NCBI GenBank assembly: GCA_014859895.1
Contig: JACZKS010000082.1
Span: forward strand, 55,408-119,407
From: Rhodospirillales bacterium
Lineage (GTDB): Bacteria > Pseudomonadota > Alphaproteobacteria > Rhodospirillales > Shumkoniaceae
Reading direction: 5' to 3'
DNA length: 64,000 nucleotides
Shown here: positions 9,448 to 22,387 of the stretch, piece by piece
How positions within the stretch are numbered: position 1 is the stretch's first letter
Layout: each line of letters opens with the position of its first letter
The notes under the pieces: generated by a model
What the model saw: the letters and a program-made list of their open reading frames with translations, nothing else
Database searches by the model: none
What the model was told of the DNA's origin: nothing
Made by a program: the position numbers and the translations under genes

Positions 9448-10632
9448 CTATGTCAGGAAAGAGGTACTTTTCACGTCGCCACCGACCCGCATGAATCCTA
9501 CCTTTCGTTCCCAATTGTTGCCGTGCGTTTCCGGACTTGCGTGACCTTCCGATGCCCAGGCGGCGTTCGATCTCGCGAAGATCCCTGCGATGGTATCCGC
9601 ATGGGTCCTGAAGGCTTCGATGATCTCGGGATCGAAATGACTGGGTGCTGTACGCCCATCACCTTCGAAGATGATGCCAAGGGCAGTGTCATGAAGCATG
9701 GCGGGTTTGTAAGGGCGGACCGAACGCAGGGCGTCGTAAACGTCGCACAACCCAACGATGCGGGCCTCTTGCGGAATGTCGCGCCCCGCCAACCGGCGGG
9801 GATAGCCGCTACCGTCCCACTTTTCATGATGGGAACGCGCAATGACGGCGGCGCAACGCATCAGCTCGCTGGTCGATTGGCTGGTGATGCGGTAGCCGAT
9901 CTCGGTATGCGCCTGCATGAGCCGGTATTCCTCCGCCGTCAGCGGCCCCGGCTTCAGGAGAATGGCATCCGGCACGCCGATCTTGCCGACGTCGTGCAGC
10001 ATGGCTGCCAGCCGCAGGATGTGGATGCGGGACGCCGGCCATCCAAGAACACCGGCGATGGCGGCGGCATAGTCGCCGATGCGGCGGATGTGGGCGCCGG
10101 TGTCGTCGTCGCGATGCTCGGCGGCGATGGCCAGGGTTTCCACCGTGGCGATCCGTGCGACGTCGATTTCCTCGACCAGTTGCTGCACCCGCGTGCTTTT
10201 GGCGGCGATCCATTCTTCAAGTTCGGCACGGTTCTGCCGCTCGCGTTCCCGCGCGGCAATCGTGTCCTCGCACTTCCGGACAGCAGCCAGAAGGTCGGCG
10301 AAGGGAAACGGCTTGATGATGAAATCGCTTGCACCCAGACGCAGGGCATCCACGGCCTCATCCACCCCGCCGAAACCGGTCATGACAATCACTTCGACGT
10401 CGCGGCCGCGATCCCGGCGCAGAGCGGCGATCACTTCGAGACCGGACATCCCGGGCATGCGGATATCGACCAGCACCATCGCGATGTCAGGGCACGCGTC
10501 AAAACATTCCAAGGCCCGTTCGCCGTTATCCGCCTCGATGCAAGGGTACCCTCGATCCACCAAATGGCCTGCCAGAGACTGGCGAAGCATGTCTTCGTCG
10601 TCGACGATCAGCAGAGTCTGTTTCCGTGTCAT
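9448..10632 (-). CDS. Response regulator with HD-GYP c-di-GMP phosphodiesterase domain
   Basis: This 394-residue protein combines an N-terminal receiver (residues 5-122; phospho-acceptor Asp56 in VLVDIRMPG, Lys107 in KPF) with an HD-GYP domain (about 160-355). Catalytic signatures are intact: HD at 213-214 in MLHDVGKIG, and HHEKWDGSGYP at 268-278. HD-GYP domains hydrolyse cyclic di-GMP, so phosphorylation probably controls its breakdown. It lies directly upstream of the hybrid kinase on the same strand, a natural partner. The last 40 residues are outside the domain and look variable. Confidence 0.93.
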   Translation of the reverse strand: MTRKQTLLIVDDEDMLRQSLAGHLVDRGYPCIEADNGERALECFDACPDIAMVLVDIRMPGMSGLEVIAALRRDRGRDVEVIVMTGFGGVDEAVDALRLGASDFIIKPFPFADLLAAVRKCEDTIAARERERQNRAELEEWIAAKSTRVQQLVEEIDVARIATVETLAIAAEHRDDDTGAHIRRIGDYAAAIAGVLGWPASRIHILRLAAMLHDVGKIGVPDAILLKPGPLTAEEYRLMQAHTEIGYRITSQSTSELMRCAAVIARSHHEKWDGSGYPRRLAGRDIPQEARIVGLCDVYDALRSVRPYKPAMLHDTALGIIFEGDGRTAPSHFDPEIIEAFRTHADTIAGIFARSNAAWASEGHASPETHGNNWERKVGFMRVGGDVKSTSFLT

Positions 10633-10771
10633 GCCAATCCCGGATTTCCAAACCTAAACATGAAGTCTTACCCGGTCACACTACGCCGCGCCGGTTTCTG
10701 GACGATGACGAGGGATGGCAATTTGGTAACGGGATGTGTCCGGCCCGTTACAAACTGAAACAGACGCGGCG

Positions 10772-11407
10772 TCAGTTGACGACGTTGTAGTCCGCAAGCT
10801 CGAAGGGCGTCAGCCAATGGATCTCAAGGTGGGAGGTGTTGAAGACGGGATCGAGCAGGCGAAGCGATACGCCCATCTGGACCAGATATCGTGCCTGCCG
10901 GCGGGCGGCGATGGCGGAAAACTGCTCATTGAGAAGAATGATCGTCCGCACCTTGTCGTCCACGCCGCCAGCGGCGGTATCCGTCAGCACACGCTTGACG
11001 GCGTCAACGTAGGCATCGTTGAAGGCAGCGGACGCCATATGGATGCCGATCCGTCCGCCCTCCTCCACCGCGCGGATCATGCCGCCCAGGAAGGCGTAGA
11101 CGCAGGCACTGGCGCAAACCGCACCGCCAGTGACGCGGGTAGCCAGTCGGCGGGCTCTGATCCTCTCGCCGATCTCGATGCCGGCCTCCAGGCTGCCACC
11201 CTTGGAATCGAAGCGGACCTCGCGCACAGGCTCGGGCCCTTCCAATAGGGCCGCGATAGCGGCCACATCGGAACGCTGGATGGTCCCCGCGAGCAGGATG
11301 ACGCGGCTGGCGCCGCGGTCGATGACCTCAAGGCCGGCGGCGCCGGCAGGAACGGCAGAAAGCAGCCCGGCCACGGCCAGGACAAGAGTACTCAGCCGTC
11401 TTCCCAT
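10772..11407 (-). CDS. Periplasmic ClpP/crotonase-fold protein
   Basis: This 211-residue protein starts with a Sec signal peptide (cleavage likely after AGA at 21-23). It has features of the ClpP/crotonase-like serine protease fold: a glycine pair in DSKGGSLEAG (about 67-74), a likely nucleophile Ser100 in VCASACVYAFLGG, and a candidate catalytic His123 in RIGIHMAS. Such proteins occur as uncharacterised periplasmic COG3904-like proteins. Protease activity is inferred from these residues. It overlaps the preceding lipoprotein gene by 16 bases, so the two are translationally coupled. A function at the envelope is likely; a substrate cannot be given. Confidence 0.75.
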   Translation of the reverse strand: MGRRLSTLVLAVAGLLSAVPAGAAGLEVIDRGASRVILLAGTIQRSDVAAIAALLEGPEPVREVRFDSKGGSLEAGIEIGERIRARRLATRVTGGAVCASACVYAFLGGMIRAVEEGGRIGIHMASAAFNDAYVDAVKRVLTDTAAGGVDDKVRTIILLNEQFSAIAARRQARYLVQMGVSLRLLDPVFNTSHLEIHWLTPFELADYNVVN

Positions 11408-11853
11408 CGACCGTTCCGGAAACAGAACCGCGATGTCTCGGAGCGCTCCTTGCCGTCCAGCACGTAGACGCTGCGTACGTCCTTGCAGAGGTTACCGTCG
11501 GCGGCCTCGACCTTGCCGGACGGTTCGGCATAGCCGCTGACACCGGCCTTCTCGTCGCTCGCCCACACCACCTTTTCGGCGGTCTCGGCATTGGCCGCGC
11601 GGAAAGCCGCAGTTTGCGCCTTCCGGCGGTCGCTCTCGTCGAGGTCGCGGCCGACCGATTTGCCAACCAGACCGCCGACGACACCGCCCACCGTCATGGC
11701 CACCACCTTGCCGGCGCCGTCGCCGAACAGAGATCCGACCAGAACGCCCATCGCCGCACCGGACGCCGTTCCCACCTCTTCCTGGGTGAGGTTGGAGCAT
11801 CCGGAAACCAGCAGGAGCAGACCGGCCGCCAGTGAAATGGAAATCCGTCCCAT
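11392..11853 (-). CDS. Glycine-zipper outer-membrane lipoprotein
   Basis: This 153-residue protein has a lipoprotein signal peptide with lipobox LVSGC (Cys19). A glycine-zipper segment follows at about 32-72 (GAAMGVLVGSLFGDGAGK and GGVVGGLVGKSVG), the pattern of 17-kDa surface-antigen-like lipoproteins. The C-terminal half is soluble, with two Cys that could form a disulfide (in NLCKDVRS and SRFCFRNGRW). It probably inserts in or braces the outer membrane. It overlaps the ClpP-fold gene downstream. Confidence 0.8.
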   Translation of the reverse strand: MGRISISLAAGLLLLVSGCSNLTQEEVGTASGAAMGVLVGSLFGDGAGKVVAMTVGGVVGGLVGKSVGRDLDESDRRKAQTAAFRAANAETAEKVVWASDEKAGVSGYAEPSGKVEAADGNLCKDVRSVYVLDGKERSETSRFCFRNGRWEDG

Positions 11854-11942
11854 CCCCTCATTCCCTTGGCGTCAGAAAATGCGGTTCGCCGAACAAATAT
11901 AGGCCTCTCCGCCGGACGCTTCCACGGTTTCGACGATCCCGG

Positions 11943-15085
<3,143 letters not shown>

Positions 15086-15089
<4 letters not shown>

Positions 15090-16393
15090 TGCGCGCTCCC
15101 GGCAGGGGCGGCGCGGGATATCAGCGTACCGCCGGCATCGTCGCGGGCGCGCAGGGCCATGCCCTGCACCGGCGCCGCCAGGGTAGTGGCGACGACCCGC
15201 TCCCCTGCCTCCAGCCCTTTGTCGATCAGCACGGTGTCGCGACCGCGGAACAACAGGCTGACGGGGCGGATGTTCAGGGTATTGTCGGGTGCCAGAAGCC
15301 AGACGTAGTTGCCGTCGCGCAGCAGGTTGCGCTCGACGATGGCGACCGGGCCGATCTCGATGCCATCGATCTCGGTGCGCACATAGGCGCCGCTCAGGAG
15401 CACCGGCTTGCCGGCGTTTTCGTCCTTGAGGGCCAGCGGGTCGTCGACGGTGACCAGAAGCTGCGCCATGCGTCCCTCGCTTTCGAGCTGGCTGGCCAGC
15501 CGGGTGATGCGGCCCAGCCGGTACGTCTCGGTCCCCCAGGCGGCTTCGTTGAAGACACGCACGGCCGAACCCGCCTCGCCGTTCCTCTGCGGAACGCGCA
15601 GCCATTTCAACTGGTCGACCGGCACCGCCACTTCGACCAGATAGGCGTCGGTGCCGACCAGGGTGGTCAGCGAGGTCGTCGTCGACACCTGGGTTCCCAA
15701 ATTGACGTCGCGCGACTGGACGACGGCGTTGAACGGCACCGTGACGTTGGTGCGGGCCAGATCCAGCTTGGCCTGTTCGAGGGTCGACCTTGCCGTATCG
15801 ACGGCGGCCTGCACGGTGGCCAGTTGCGGCTGGCGCAACACCAGTTCGCGGTCTTCCGGCTTGATCGTCTCGCCCAGCAGTTCGTATTCGCGCTTGGCGA
15901 TCGACTGTTGGCCCCGCTCGATCTTGAGGTTGCTCTCGGCGGTGGCCAGGGCGGCGGCCTTCTGGCGCACCACCAGTTCGAAATCCTTGGGGTCGATCTT
16001 GAGCACTGGGTCGCCCGCCCCCAGGACGCCGCCGGGCATGAATTCATCGCTCACCCAGGCTATCCGGCCGCCGACCTGCGGACGCAGATCGACCTGGCGG
16101 TCGGCCTTGACCGTTCCCATGGCGTGAACCGTCACCGTGGTTCGGGCCACCTGTGCCGGTGTCACTTCGACAAGCTTGGCTTGGCGCGTCGGCGTCTGGC
16201 GTTCCGCCTTCGGCCCGGTTTCCATGAGGCCGACGGCGAGACCGCCGCCGCCGACCATGATGGCGATGGGCAGCGCCACCTTGAGACCCGTCGCCATCAG
16301 CCGGCGCCACCGTTTGGGCTGCCGCTGCCGGTCGGAGGCGCCGGATGGCCGGTTGGTCACGGTTGACGGGGTATCGGTGGACATGCTTGTCAT
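15086..16393 (-). CDS. RND efflux periplasmic adaptor (membrane fusion protein)
   Basis: This 435-residue HlyD/AcrA-type adaptor has an N-terminal membrane anchor at about 32-54 (GLKVALPIAIMVGGGGLAVGL), a split lipoyl/barrel-sandwich domain (VDLRPQVGGRIAWVSDEFMPGG...), a coiled-coil hairpin at about 150-215, and beta-barrel and membrane-proximal regions. It links the inner-membrane pump to the outer-membrane channel. It overlaps the upstream channel gene and the downstream RND gene by four bases each (ATGA), so the three genes are translationally coupled. An ATG nine bases downstream (16384) is an alternative start. Confidence 0.93.
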
Positions 16394-17928
16394 CCTTTTC
16401 GCCCTTGCTCGGCGACGGGTTGCAGATCGGTGGACCGGCTGGTTTCCGCCGCGACGCCGGTTCCTTCGGGACGGGTCATTTCCCAGCCGCCGCCCAGGGC
16501 CCGATACAGGTCGACCCGGTATTCGATCAACTGGCGCTGGGCTTGCAGGTAGGTTCGTTCGAGGGTCTGGCTGGTCAGCAGCGCGTTGAGAACCTCGATA
16601 TAGTCGGCGGCGCCACCGATGTAGGTGTCCCGGATGCGCTGAAACGCCTGGTCGGCCAGTTCGATCTGGCTCTCCAGGCTGGTCAGGTAGCGGCGCTGGT
16701 TGGCTTCCTGGACCAGTGCGTCCTCGACCTCGCCCAGCGCCTCCAGAACCGCCGTCCCATAATCGTTGAGCGCCTCCGAGGTGACGGCGCGGGTGCGCTC
16801 AACCTCGGCCGCCCGCTCGCCGGCGTCGAACAGCGGCGCCACCAGGCCCGCCGCCAACGAGCCGAGCCAATTGGTGAAGAGGTCACGCACGTATTCGCCC
16901 GACGTTTCGACGCGGGCGGTGAGCGTTAAGCTCGGGAAACGATCGGCAATGGCGGCAGCGGTACGGCGATCCGCTGCCAGGACGGCGAAGTAGGCCTTGC
17001 GGAGATCGGGGCGGCGCCGCACCAGATCGGCCGGCAGGCCGGTGCCCGGCAGGTCCGGCAGGGTAACCAGGGCATTGATCTGCGGAATCTCCAGGCTGGT
17101 TGGCGCCTTGCCGAGCAGGATCGCCAGTTTGTGTTCCAGGACGCGGGCCGAGGATTCGGCGATCACCAGGTCGCCGCGCTTCGATTCCACCTGCTGGCGT
17201 TGCTGGAGCACGTCGCTAGCCGTGACCTGGCCGCGGCGGAACTTGAGGGTGACGATTTCGAGGACCTGTTCGTCGGTGGCCAACTGGCGGCTGAGGAGGT
17301 CGATCTGGCCATACGTCTCGGTCAACTGATACCAGGTCTTGGCGACATCCGAGGCGAGCGTAGTCGCCGCCGTCTTCAGGTCCTCCTCAGTGGCGTTGGC
17401 ATCGAGCCTAGCGGCGTCGCGGGTCGAAGAGATGCCTCCCCACAGGTCGGCCTCATAACTGCTGCTCAACCCCAGCGACAGGTCACTGGTCGAGCCGACA
17501 ACCCGGCGGCCGGCGGTGTTGAGGCCTTTCTCGCGCTTGCCCGAAAGGCCGGCTTCGCCGTCCAGGGTCGGCAACAGGCTGGCACCCGCCTTGCGCGCCG
17601 TGGCTTCGGCCTGAACCAACCGGTCCCAGGCACTATGGATGGAAAGATTGTCGGCCAGCGCCGCTTCGATCAGGTCGTCGAGCACGGGGTCGTCGAAAGA
17701 GCGCCACCACTTGTCGGGGAGTGCCGCCGTACCGGTCGCCGAGAAGGTGGCGGGCAAGGTCACCGGCGGCCGGCTGTCGAGGCCGGTCGTCTGGCAGGCG
17801 GCAACCGTGAAGGCCAGGCAGGCCACGGCGACAAAGCGGGCCGCGCGGCAAAGGGCGCCCGTTCTTCGCGGCCATCCTTCGGCCCGGTCGCCCGCAGGTA
17901 GCGATAACGCCCCACTTTCCACCGACAT
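16390..17928 (-). CDS. Outer-membrane efflux lipoprotein, NodT/TolC family
   Basis: This 512-residue outer-membrane factor carries a lipoprotein signal (TVAACQTTG, Cys45) after a longer than usual N-terminal stretch. Two outer membrane efflux domains follow. Visible motifs are DKWWRSFDDPVLDDLIEAAL near the start, GLSSSYEADLWGG, and a repeat half with RRRPDLRKAYFAVLAADRRT, typical of the NodT branch. It should form the outer-membrane channel for the adaptor and pump encoded next. It is the first gene of the operon; the promoter must lie in the 17929-18249 gap. Confidence 0.92.
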   Translation of the reverse strand: MSVESGALSLPAGDRAEGWPRRTGALCRAARFVAVACLAFTVAACQTTGLDSRPPVTLPATFSATGTAALPDKWWRSFDDPVLDDLIEAALADNLSIHSAWDRLVQAEATARKAGASLLPTLDGEAGLSGKREKGLNTAGRRVVGSTSDLSLGLSSSYEADLWGGISSTRDAARLDANATEEDLKTAATTLASDVAKTWYQLTETYGQIDLLSRQLATDEQVLEIVTLKFRRGQVTASDVLQQRQQVESKRGDLVIAESSARVLEHKLAILLGKAPTSLEIPQINALVTLPDLPGTGLPADLVRRRPDLRKAYFAVLAADRRTAAAIADRFPSLTLTARVETSGEYVRDLFTNWLGSLAAGLVAPLFDAGERAAEVERTRAVTSEALNDYGTAVLEALGEVEDALVQEANQRRYLTSLESQIELADQAFQRIRDTYIGGAADYIEVLNALLTSQTLERTYLQAQRQLIEYRVDLYRALGGGWEMTRPEGTGVAAETSRSTDLQPVAEQGRKG

Positions 17929-18249
17929 CCTCCGTTTCCGGGCGCGCGAGAGTTCGCCCCCCAGATCCTTCTTGCGCGACGGCGGGATTATGCACCGCCG
18001 CCCGTCGTTTTGAATGGGGTTGTTGTAACGGATTGTATCGCCGTTCCCGGCTGCAACACTTTGTTACCCTTTTTTTCCGGGTGTCATGCAATCCTTCGTG
18101 CATAGCAAAGCCGGCCGGCGGTGCGGCGTCCGGCCGGGGCGGTGAAAACACATATGAATACTTCCGGGAAAGCAGCCGAAAACCCCGGCCCTTCCGCAAC
18201 GGGAAGAGCTATAAGTCCACCGACTATCCGGGCTGGGCCCGGAACGACA
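17929..18249. other. Non-coding leader region of the efflux operon
   Basis: These 321 bases precede the efflux operon on the minus strand and follow the stop of a small gene. I see no gene. Near 18020-18070 a TACAAT element and GTAAC/GTTAC half-sites suggest a regulated promoter, but the spacing is not convincing. A GC-rich CCGGGC/GCCCGG hairpin lies near 18221-18235 without a T-run. No regulator gene adjoins the operon. Confidence 0.3.
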
Positions 18250-18477
18250 TTACGCCATGGCTTCCGGGCGCCGCCCCGACTCCTCGACGATCTCGAACTC
18301 GTCAGCCAGATTCGACCACTCGTACAGCGACCAGTCGAATTCAAACCGACGGGCCGCCTGCGTGAACGCCTGGCTACGGTCGGACCCAGAGACCGTGACC
18401 GTCGACAGGCTGGATTTGAAGGGGTAGCCGGACCTGTTCATCAGATGCCGGTAGAAGGTGATCCGATAGTTCTTCAT
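18250..18477 (-). CDS. Small hypothetical protein
   Basis: This 75-residue protein begins MKNYRITFYRHLMNRSGYPFKSS. I do not recognise the family. It looks real because a GGGAGGTG Shine-Dalgarno precedes the ATG by six bases, an extended -10 promoter lies upstream, and the composition (beta-type pattern, acidic C-terminus) is protein-like. No signal peptide or membrane segment is seen. It stands alone between the efflux operon and tRNA-Lys. Confidence 0.65.
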   Translation of the reverse strand: MKNYRITFYRHLMNRSGYPFKSSLSTVTVSGSDRSQAFTQAARRFEFDWSLYEWSNLADEFEIVEESGRRPEAMA

Positions 18478-18623
18478 TATGGCACCTCCCTGTTCACCGG
18501 GGCGCCAAAGACATCAGACCGGCGGCATGCACCCCGGGTGGCGGACAGTCCATCACGCATCTGGCACGCGACGCCGCACCGCTTTCACCGCAGTCATTTT
18601 TCCATTTGTGCTAACTCCAACGG

Positions 18624-18632
18624 AGTATAACA
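18624..18632 (-). promoter_or_regulatory. Extended -10 promoter element
   Basis: Minus-strand TGTTATACT matches an extended -10 (TGn followed by TATACT), about 150 bases before the small gene at 18477. No good -35 hexamer sits at the right distance, which extended -10 promoters can tolerate. Two short hairpins (GGAG/CTCC and ACTCC/GGAGT) flank it. Confidence 0.4.
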
Positions 18633-18714
18633 CGCTTGGAGAAAAACTCCGCGTGATATCGCGTAGGAAGATAAGTCCCTGATAGGGAAAAACGCGGGTT
18701 TCCTGCCCCGATCA

Positions 18715-18739
18715 GCAAAAACCGGCCCAGGGGCCGGTT
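18715..18739 (-). terminator. Rho-independent terminator after tRNA-Lys
   Basis: A perfect inverted repeat (AACCGGCCC pairing with GGGCCGGTT, 18720-18739) is followed on the minus strand by TTTT. It lies 28 bases beyond the 3' end of the tRNA gene. Confidence 0.8.
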
Positions 18740-18766
18740 GCGTAGGCTAACTCGCAGAGGATGAAT

Positions 18767-18842
18767 TGGTAGGCGCGACAGGACTCGAACCTGTGACTCC
18801 CTGATTAAAAGTCAGGTGCTCTACCACCTGAGCTACGCGCCC
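18767..18842 (-). tRNA. tRNA-Lys (anticodon TTT)
   Basis: A 76-base cloverleaf with encoded CCA. The acceptor stem begins GGGCGCG, the D-arm holds AGCTCAGGTGGTAGAGC, the anticodon arm is CTGACTTTTAATCAG (anticodon TTT), and the T-arm contains GGTTCGAGTCC. All stems pair, with one G-U at the first acceptor position. It lies downstream of coaD on the same strand and is followed by a terminator. Confidence 0.97.
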
Positions 18843-18909
18843 ATAGAAATGGACTGGCCGGAACATAGAAATCCCGGTTCGGCCGGTCAATGCTTTTCGC
18901 GCCGCCGCC

Positions 18910-19419
18910 TCAGGCGCCGGTGCCCAGTTTCTCGGCCAACCTCTGCTTGACCCGCGGGGATACGAACTGGCCGATATCGCCACCCAGTTCGGCGATTTCC
19001 TTGACCAGCCGCGAGGCGATCAGCTGGTGGCGGTCCGAGGCCATCAGGAAGACCGTCTCGATCATCGGGTTCATGCGCCGGTTCATGCCGGCCATCTGAA
19101 ACTCGAACTCAAAATCGGAAACCGCACGCAGGCCGCGAATAATCAGCGTAGCCCCCTGCGAGATGACGAAATTCATGAGAAGAGTGCCGAACGGCCGGAC
19201 CTCGATGCGCGAGCCGTCACCGTTGGTCATCGCCGCCACCTCGGCTTCGACCATCGCCACCCGTTCCTCGATGGTGAACAGCGGCCCCTTGCCGGCGTTC
19301 TCGGCCACGCCGATGACCAGCCGGTCAAGAACGCGGGTCGCCCGCGAGATGATGTCGAGGTGGCCGTTGGTGATGGGATCGAAAGTCCCGGGGTAGACAC
19401 CGATACGCGGCTCGGTCAT
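18910..19419 (-). CDS. coaD: Phosphopantetheine adenylyltransferase
   Basis: This 169-residue CoaD transfers AMP from ATP to 4'-phosphopantetheine, the penultimate step of coenzyme A synthesis in the cytosol. The nucleotidyltransferase motif [13 protein letters not shown] lies at the N-terminus. The [22 protein letters not shown] segment and a C-terminal [14 protein letters not shown] are diagnostic. Length matches the family. It overlaps the 3' end of gyrA by four bases and is translationally coupled to it. Confidence 0.97.
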   Translation of the reverse strand: MTEPRIGVYPGTFDPITNGHLDIISRATRVLDRLVIGVAENAGKGPLFTIEERVAMVEAEVAAMTNGDGSRIEVRPFGTLLMNFVISQGATLIIRGLRAVSDFEFEFQMAGMNRRMNPMIETVFLMASDRHQLIASRLVKEIAELGGDIGQFVSPRVKQRLAEKLGTGA

Positions 19420-22244
19420 GGCTGGGGTGTTCCCTCCGGTCCGTCGCCAGCCTCGCCGCTCCCCGTTTCGGCGCCGGTCTCGTCGGCCTCGCCGGCTTCA
19501 TCGTTCGCCGGCGTCTCGTCGTCGTCCTCGATGCCGGCCCCTTCGTCGCGCAATCGGGTCACCGAAACCACCCGGTCGCCCTCGCCCACGTTGAATACGT
19601 TGACACCGCGGCTGGCCCGCCCGACGACGCTGATGCCGTTGACCGGCACCCGGATGATCTGACCGCCTTCGGCCACCAGCACCAGCTGGTCGGTGTCCTT
19701 CACCGGGAAGACGTTGACGACGGTGGTTTTCCCTTCCCCGCGTTGCAGGTCCATGGCGGTGACGCCTTTGCCGCCACGCCCCGAGATCCGGTACTCGTAG
19801 GCCGAGGTGCGCTTGCCCAGGCCATCGGCGGTGATGGTGACGATGCACTCCTCATGCTCCGCCAGCTCGGCAAACGCCGGCTCCTCCAGGCGGGTGGCCA
19901 GGGCCTGGTCGCGCGCCAAGTCGTCGTCGCGCCCGGTGTAGTCGCCGCCGTTCAAGCGCCGCTTGGCGTGAACCGCCTGCAAATAGTCCTCGCGGGTCTG
20001 CACGTCGATGCCGATGTGCTTCAAGGCCGACATGCCGATCACCTCGTCGCCGTCGTCGAGGTTGATGCCCCGCACGCCGATCGAGGTGCGGCCCGAGAAG
20101 ACGCGCACGTCGGCGACCGGGAAGCGGATGGTCTTGCCCTGGCGGGTACTGAGCAGGATGTCGTCGTCATCGGCGAAGGTGCGCACCCGGACCAAGCGGT
20201 CGCCCTCGTCCATCTTCATGGCGATCTTGCCGTTGGCGCGCACGTCGACGAAATCCGACAGCTTGTTGCGGCGCACGTGGCCCGAGGCGGTGGCCAGCCC
20301 GATGGACAGATCGCCCCAGGTGGTCTCGTCCTCGGGCAGGGCCAGCATGGTGGTGATGACCTCGTTGGGCTTGAGCGGCAGCAGGTTGACCATCGCCTTG
20401 CCGCGCGCCTGCGGCGCTCCCAGCGGCAACCGGTAGACCTTGAGCTTGTAGACCATGCCGGCAGACGAGAAGAACAGCACCGGCGTGTGGGTGTTGACCA
20501 CGAAGACGCGGCTGACGAAGTCCTCCTCGCGCATGCTCATGCCGGTGCGGCCCTTGCCGCCGCGGCGCTGCGCCCGGTAGGCGGCGACCGGCACCCGTTT
20601 GATGTAGCCCGAGTTGGTGACCGTCACCACCATGTCCTCGCGCTGGATGAGATCCTCGATGTCGGCCTCGAACTCGTCGTCCATCAGGGTCGTGCGGCGC
20701 GGCGTGCTGAACTGCTCCTTCATTTCCAGCAGTTCACCGCGAAGCACGCCCAACAGCATGTCGCGCGAGGCCAGCACTGCCAAGTGCCGTTCGATCTGGC
20801 GGCCCAATTCGGAAAGGTCCTCGTGGATTTTTTCGCGCTCCAGCCCGGTCAGGCGGTGCAGGCGCAACTCCAGGATGGCCTTGGCCTGTTCCTCGGAAAG
20901 TTTGTAAACGCCATCCTCCACCTTGCGGCCTGGCTCGTCGATGAGCTCGATCAGGGGCTCGACGTCGTCAGCCGGCCAGGCCCGCTCCATCAACTGGGCG
21001 CGCGCCGTGTTGGGATCGGGTGCGGCGCGGATCAGGGCGATGATGGCGTCCAGGTTGGCCACGGCGACGGCCAGGCCGACGAAGATGTGGGCGCGGTCGC
21101 GCGCCTTGCCCAGCTCGAAAATGGTGCGCCGGCGGATAACCTCCTCGCGGAACTCCAGGAAGGCCTGGATGATCTGCTTGAGGTTGAGCATCTCCGGCTT
21201 GCCGCCATTGAGCGCCAGCATGTTGACGCCGAAGCTGGTCTGCAACGGCGTGTAACGGTAGAGCTGGTTGAGGACGATCTCCGGCTCGGCGTCGCGCTTG
21301 ATCTCCACCACCACGCGCACGCCGTGGCGGTCGGACTCGTCGCGCAGGTCGGAAATCCCTTCGATCCGCTTGTCGCGCACGCACTCGGCGATGATCTCGA
21401 CCATGCGCGCCTTGTTCACCTGGTAGGGAACTTCGCTGATGATGATGGCGAAGCGGTCCTTGCGGATCTCCTGCACCTCGGCGCGGCCGCGCATGACCAC
21501 CGAGCCGCGCCCGGTGTGATAGGCCGAGCGGATGCCGTTACGGCCCAGAACCGTGGCTCCGGTCGGGAAATCCGGCCCCGGAATGCAGGTCTCGATCAGT
21601 TCGTCGATGGAAATGTCGGCATTGTCGAGGATGGCGCCGCAGGCGTCGATCACCTCACCCAGGTTGTGCGGCGGAATGTTGGTCGCCATGCCGACGGCGA
21701 TGCCGCCGGCCCCGTTGACCAGCAGGTTGGGGAAGCGGGCCGGCAGGACCTTGGGTTCGGAGGTGGATTCGTCATAGTTCGGCTGGAAGTCGACGGTTTC
21801 CTTGTCGATGTCGTCGATCAGCGCGTGCGCCGCCCTGGCCATGCGGGCCTCGGTGTAGCGCATGGCCGCCGCCGGGTCGCCGTCCATCGAGCCGAAGTTG
21901 CCCTGCCCCTGGATCAAGGGCAGGCGCAGCGAGAAATCCTGCGCCATGCGGACCATGGCGTCGTAGATCGCCGAATCGCCGTGGGGATGGTATTTGCCCA
22001 TGACGTCGCCGACGATGCGGGCCGATTTGCGGAACGGCTTGTTGAAGTCGTAACCGCTCTCGTTCATGGCGTAGATGATGCGCCGATGAACCGGCTTGAG
22101 GCCGTCGCGGACATCGGGAAGCGCACGCGACACGATCACGCTCATCGCGTAATCGAGATAGGAGCGCCGCATCTCGTCTTCGACGGTGACGGGCGATATG
22201 TCGTGCTGGGGCGTCGGAACTGGGGAAGTCGTCAAAGGCATCAC
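19416..22244 (-). CDS. gyrA: DNA gyrase subunit A
   Basis: This 942-residue GyrA forms the breakage-reunion half of gyrase and introduces negative supercoils with GyrB. The catalytic Tyr lies at 130 ([11 protein letters not shown]). The quinolone-resistance region [20 protein letters not shown] has the sensitive-type Ser91 and Asp95. The C-terminal beta-pinwheel includes the GyrA-box-like [11 protein letters not shown] near 540, and the protein ends in an acidic tail. Start MMPLTTSP at 22244. The gyrA-coaD-tRNA order is a housekeeping block. Confidence 0.98.
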   Translation of the reverse strand: MMPLTTSPVPTPQHDISPVTVEDEMRRSYLDYAMSVIVSRALPDVRDGLKPVHRRIIYAMNESGYDFNKPFRKSARIVGDVMGKYHPHGDSAIYDAMVRMAQDFSLRLPLIQGQGNFGSMDGDPAAAMRYTEARMARAAHALIDDIDKETVDFQPNYDESTSEPKVLPARFPNLLVNGAGGIAVGMATNIPPHNLGEVIDACGAILDNADISIDELIETCIPGPDFPTGATVLGRNGIRSAYHTGRGSVVMRGRAEVQEIRKDRFAIIISEVPYQVNKARMVEIIAECVRDKRIEGISDLRDESDRHGVRVVVEIKRDAEPEIVLNQLYRYTPLQTSFGVNMLALNGGKPEMLNLKQIIQAFLEFREEVIRRRTIFELGKARDRAHIFVGLAVAVANLDAIIALIRAAPDPNTARAQLMERAWPADDVEPLIELIDEPGRKVEDGVYKLSEEQAKAILELRLHRLTGLEREKIHEDLSELGRQIERHLAVLASRDMLLGVLRGELLEMKEQFSTPRRTTLMDDEFEADIEDLIQREDMVVTVTNSGYIKRVPVAAYRAQRRGGKGRTGMSMREEDFVSRVFVVNTHTPVLFFSSAGMVYKLKVYRLPLGAPQARGKAMVNLLPLKPNEVITTMLALPEDETTWGDLSIGLATASGHVRRNKLSDFVDVRANGKIAMKMDEGDRLVRVRTFADDDDILLSTRQGKTIRFPVADVRVFSGRTSIGVRGINLDDGDEVIGMSALKHIGIDVQTREDYLQAVHAKRRLNGGDYTGRDDDLARDQALATRLEEPAFAELAEHEECIVTITADGLGKRTSAYEYRISGRGGKGVTAMDLQRGEGKTTVVNVFPVKDTDQLVLVAEGGQIIRVPVNGISVVGRASRGVNVFNVGEGDRVVSVTRLRDEGAGIEDDDETPANDEAGEADETGAETGSGEAGDGPEGTPQP

Positions 22245-22387
22245 TCGGGCTTGCTGTGACCACGAAAACGCAACGGCCCGCGAGGGCCGGTGCGCTATGG
22301 AAATCGGGCGCGGCGAAATCTAGCACACACCCCCCGGCCAAACAACGAAATGTGCCCGCTTGATGTCGGCACCCGCCAGGGGCAGCC

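Noticed and set aside
18084..18344. An 86-residue minus-strand frame overlapping the small gene at 18250
   Set aside because: No ribosome binding site and no protein character; the 75-residue gene in the other frame has a strong Shine-Dalgarno.
19743..22259. An 838-residue open frame opposite gyrA
   Set aside because: Mirror of the GC-rich gyrA codon pattern, without protein motifs; gyrA itself is unambiguous.
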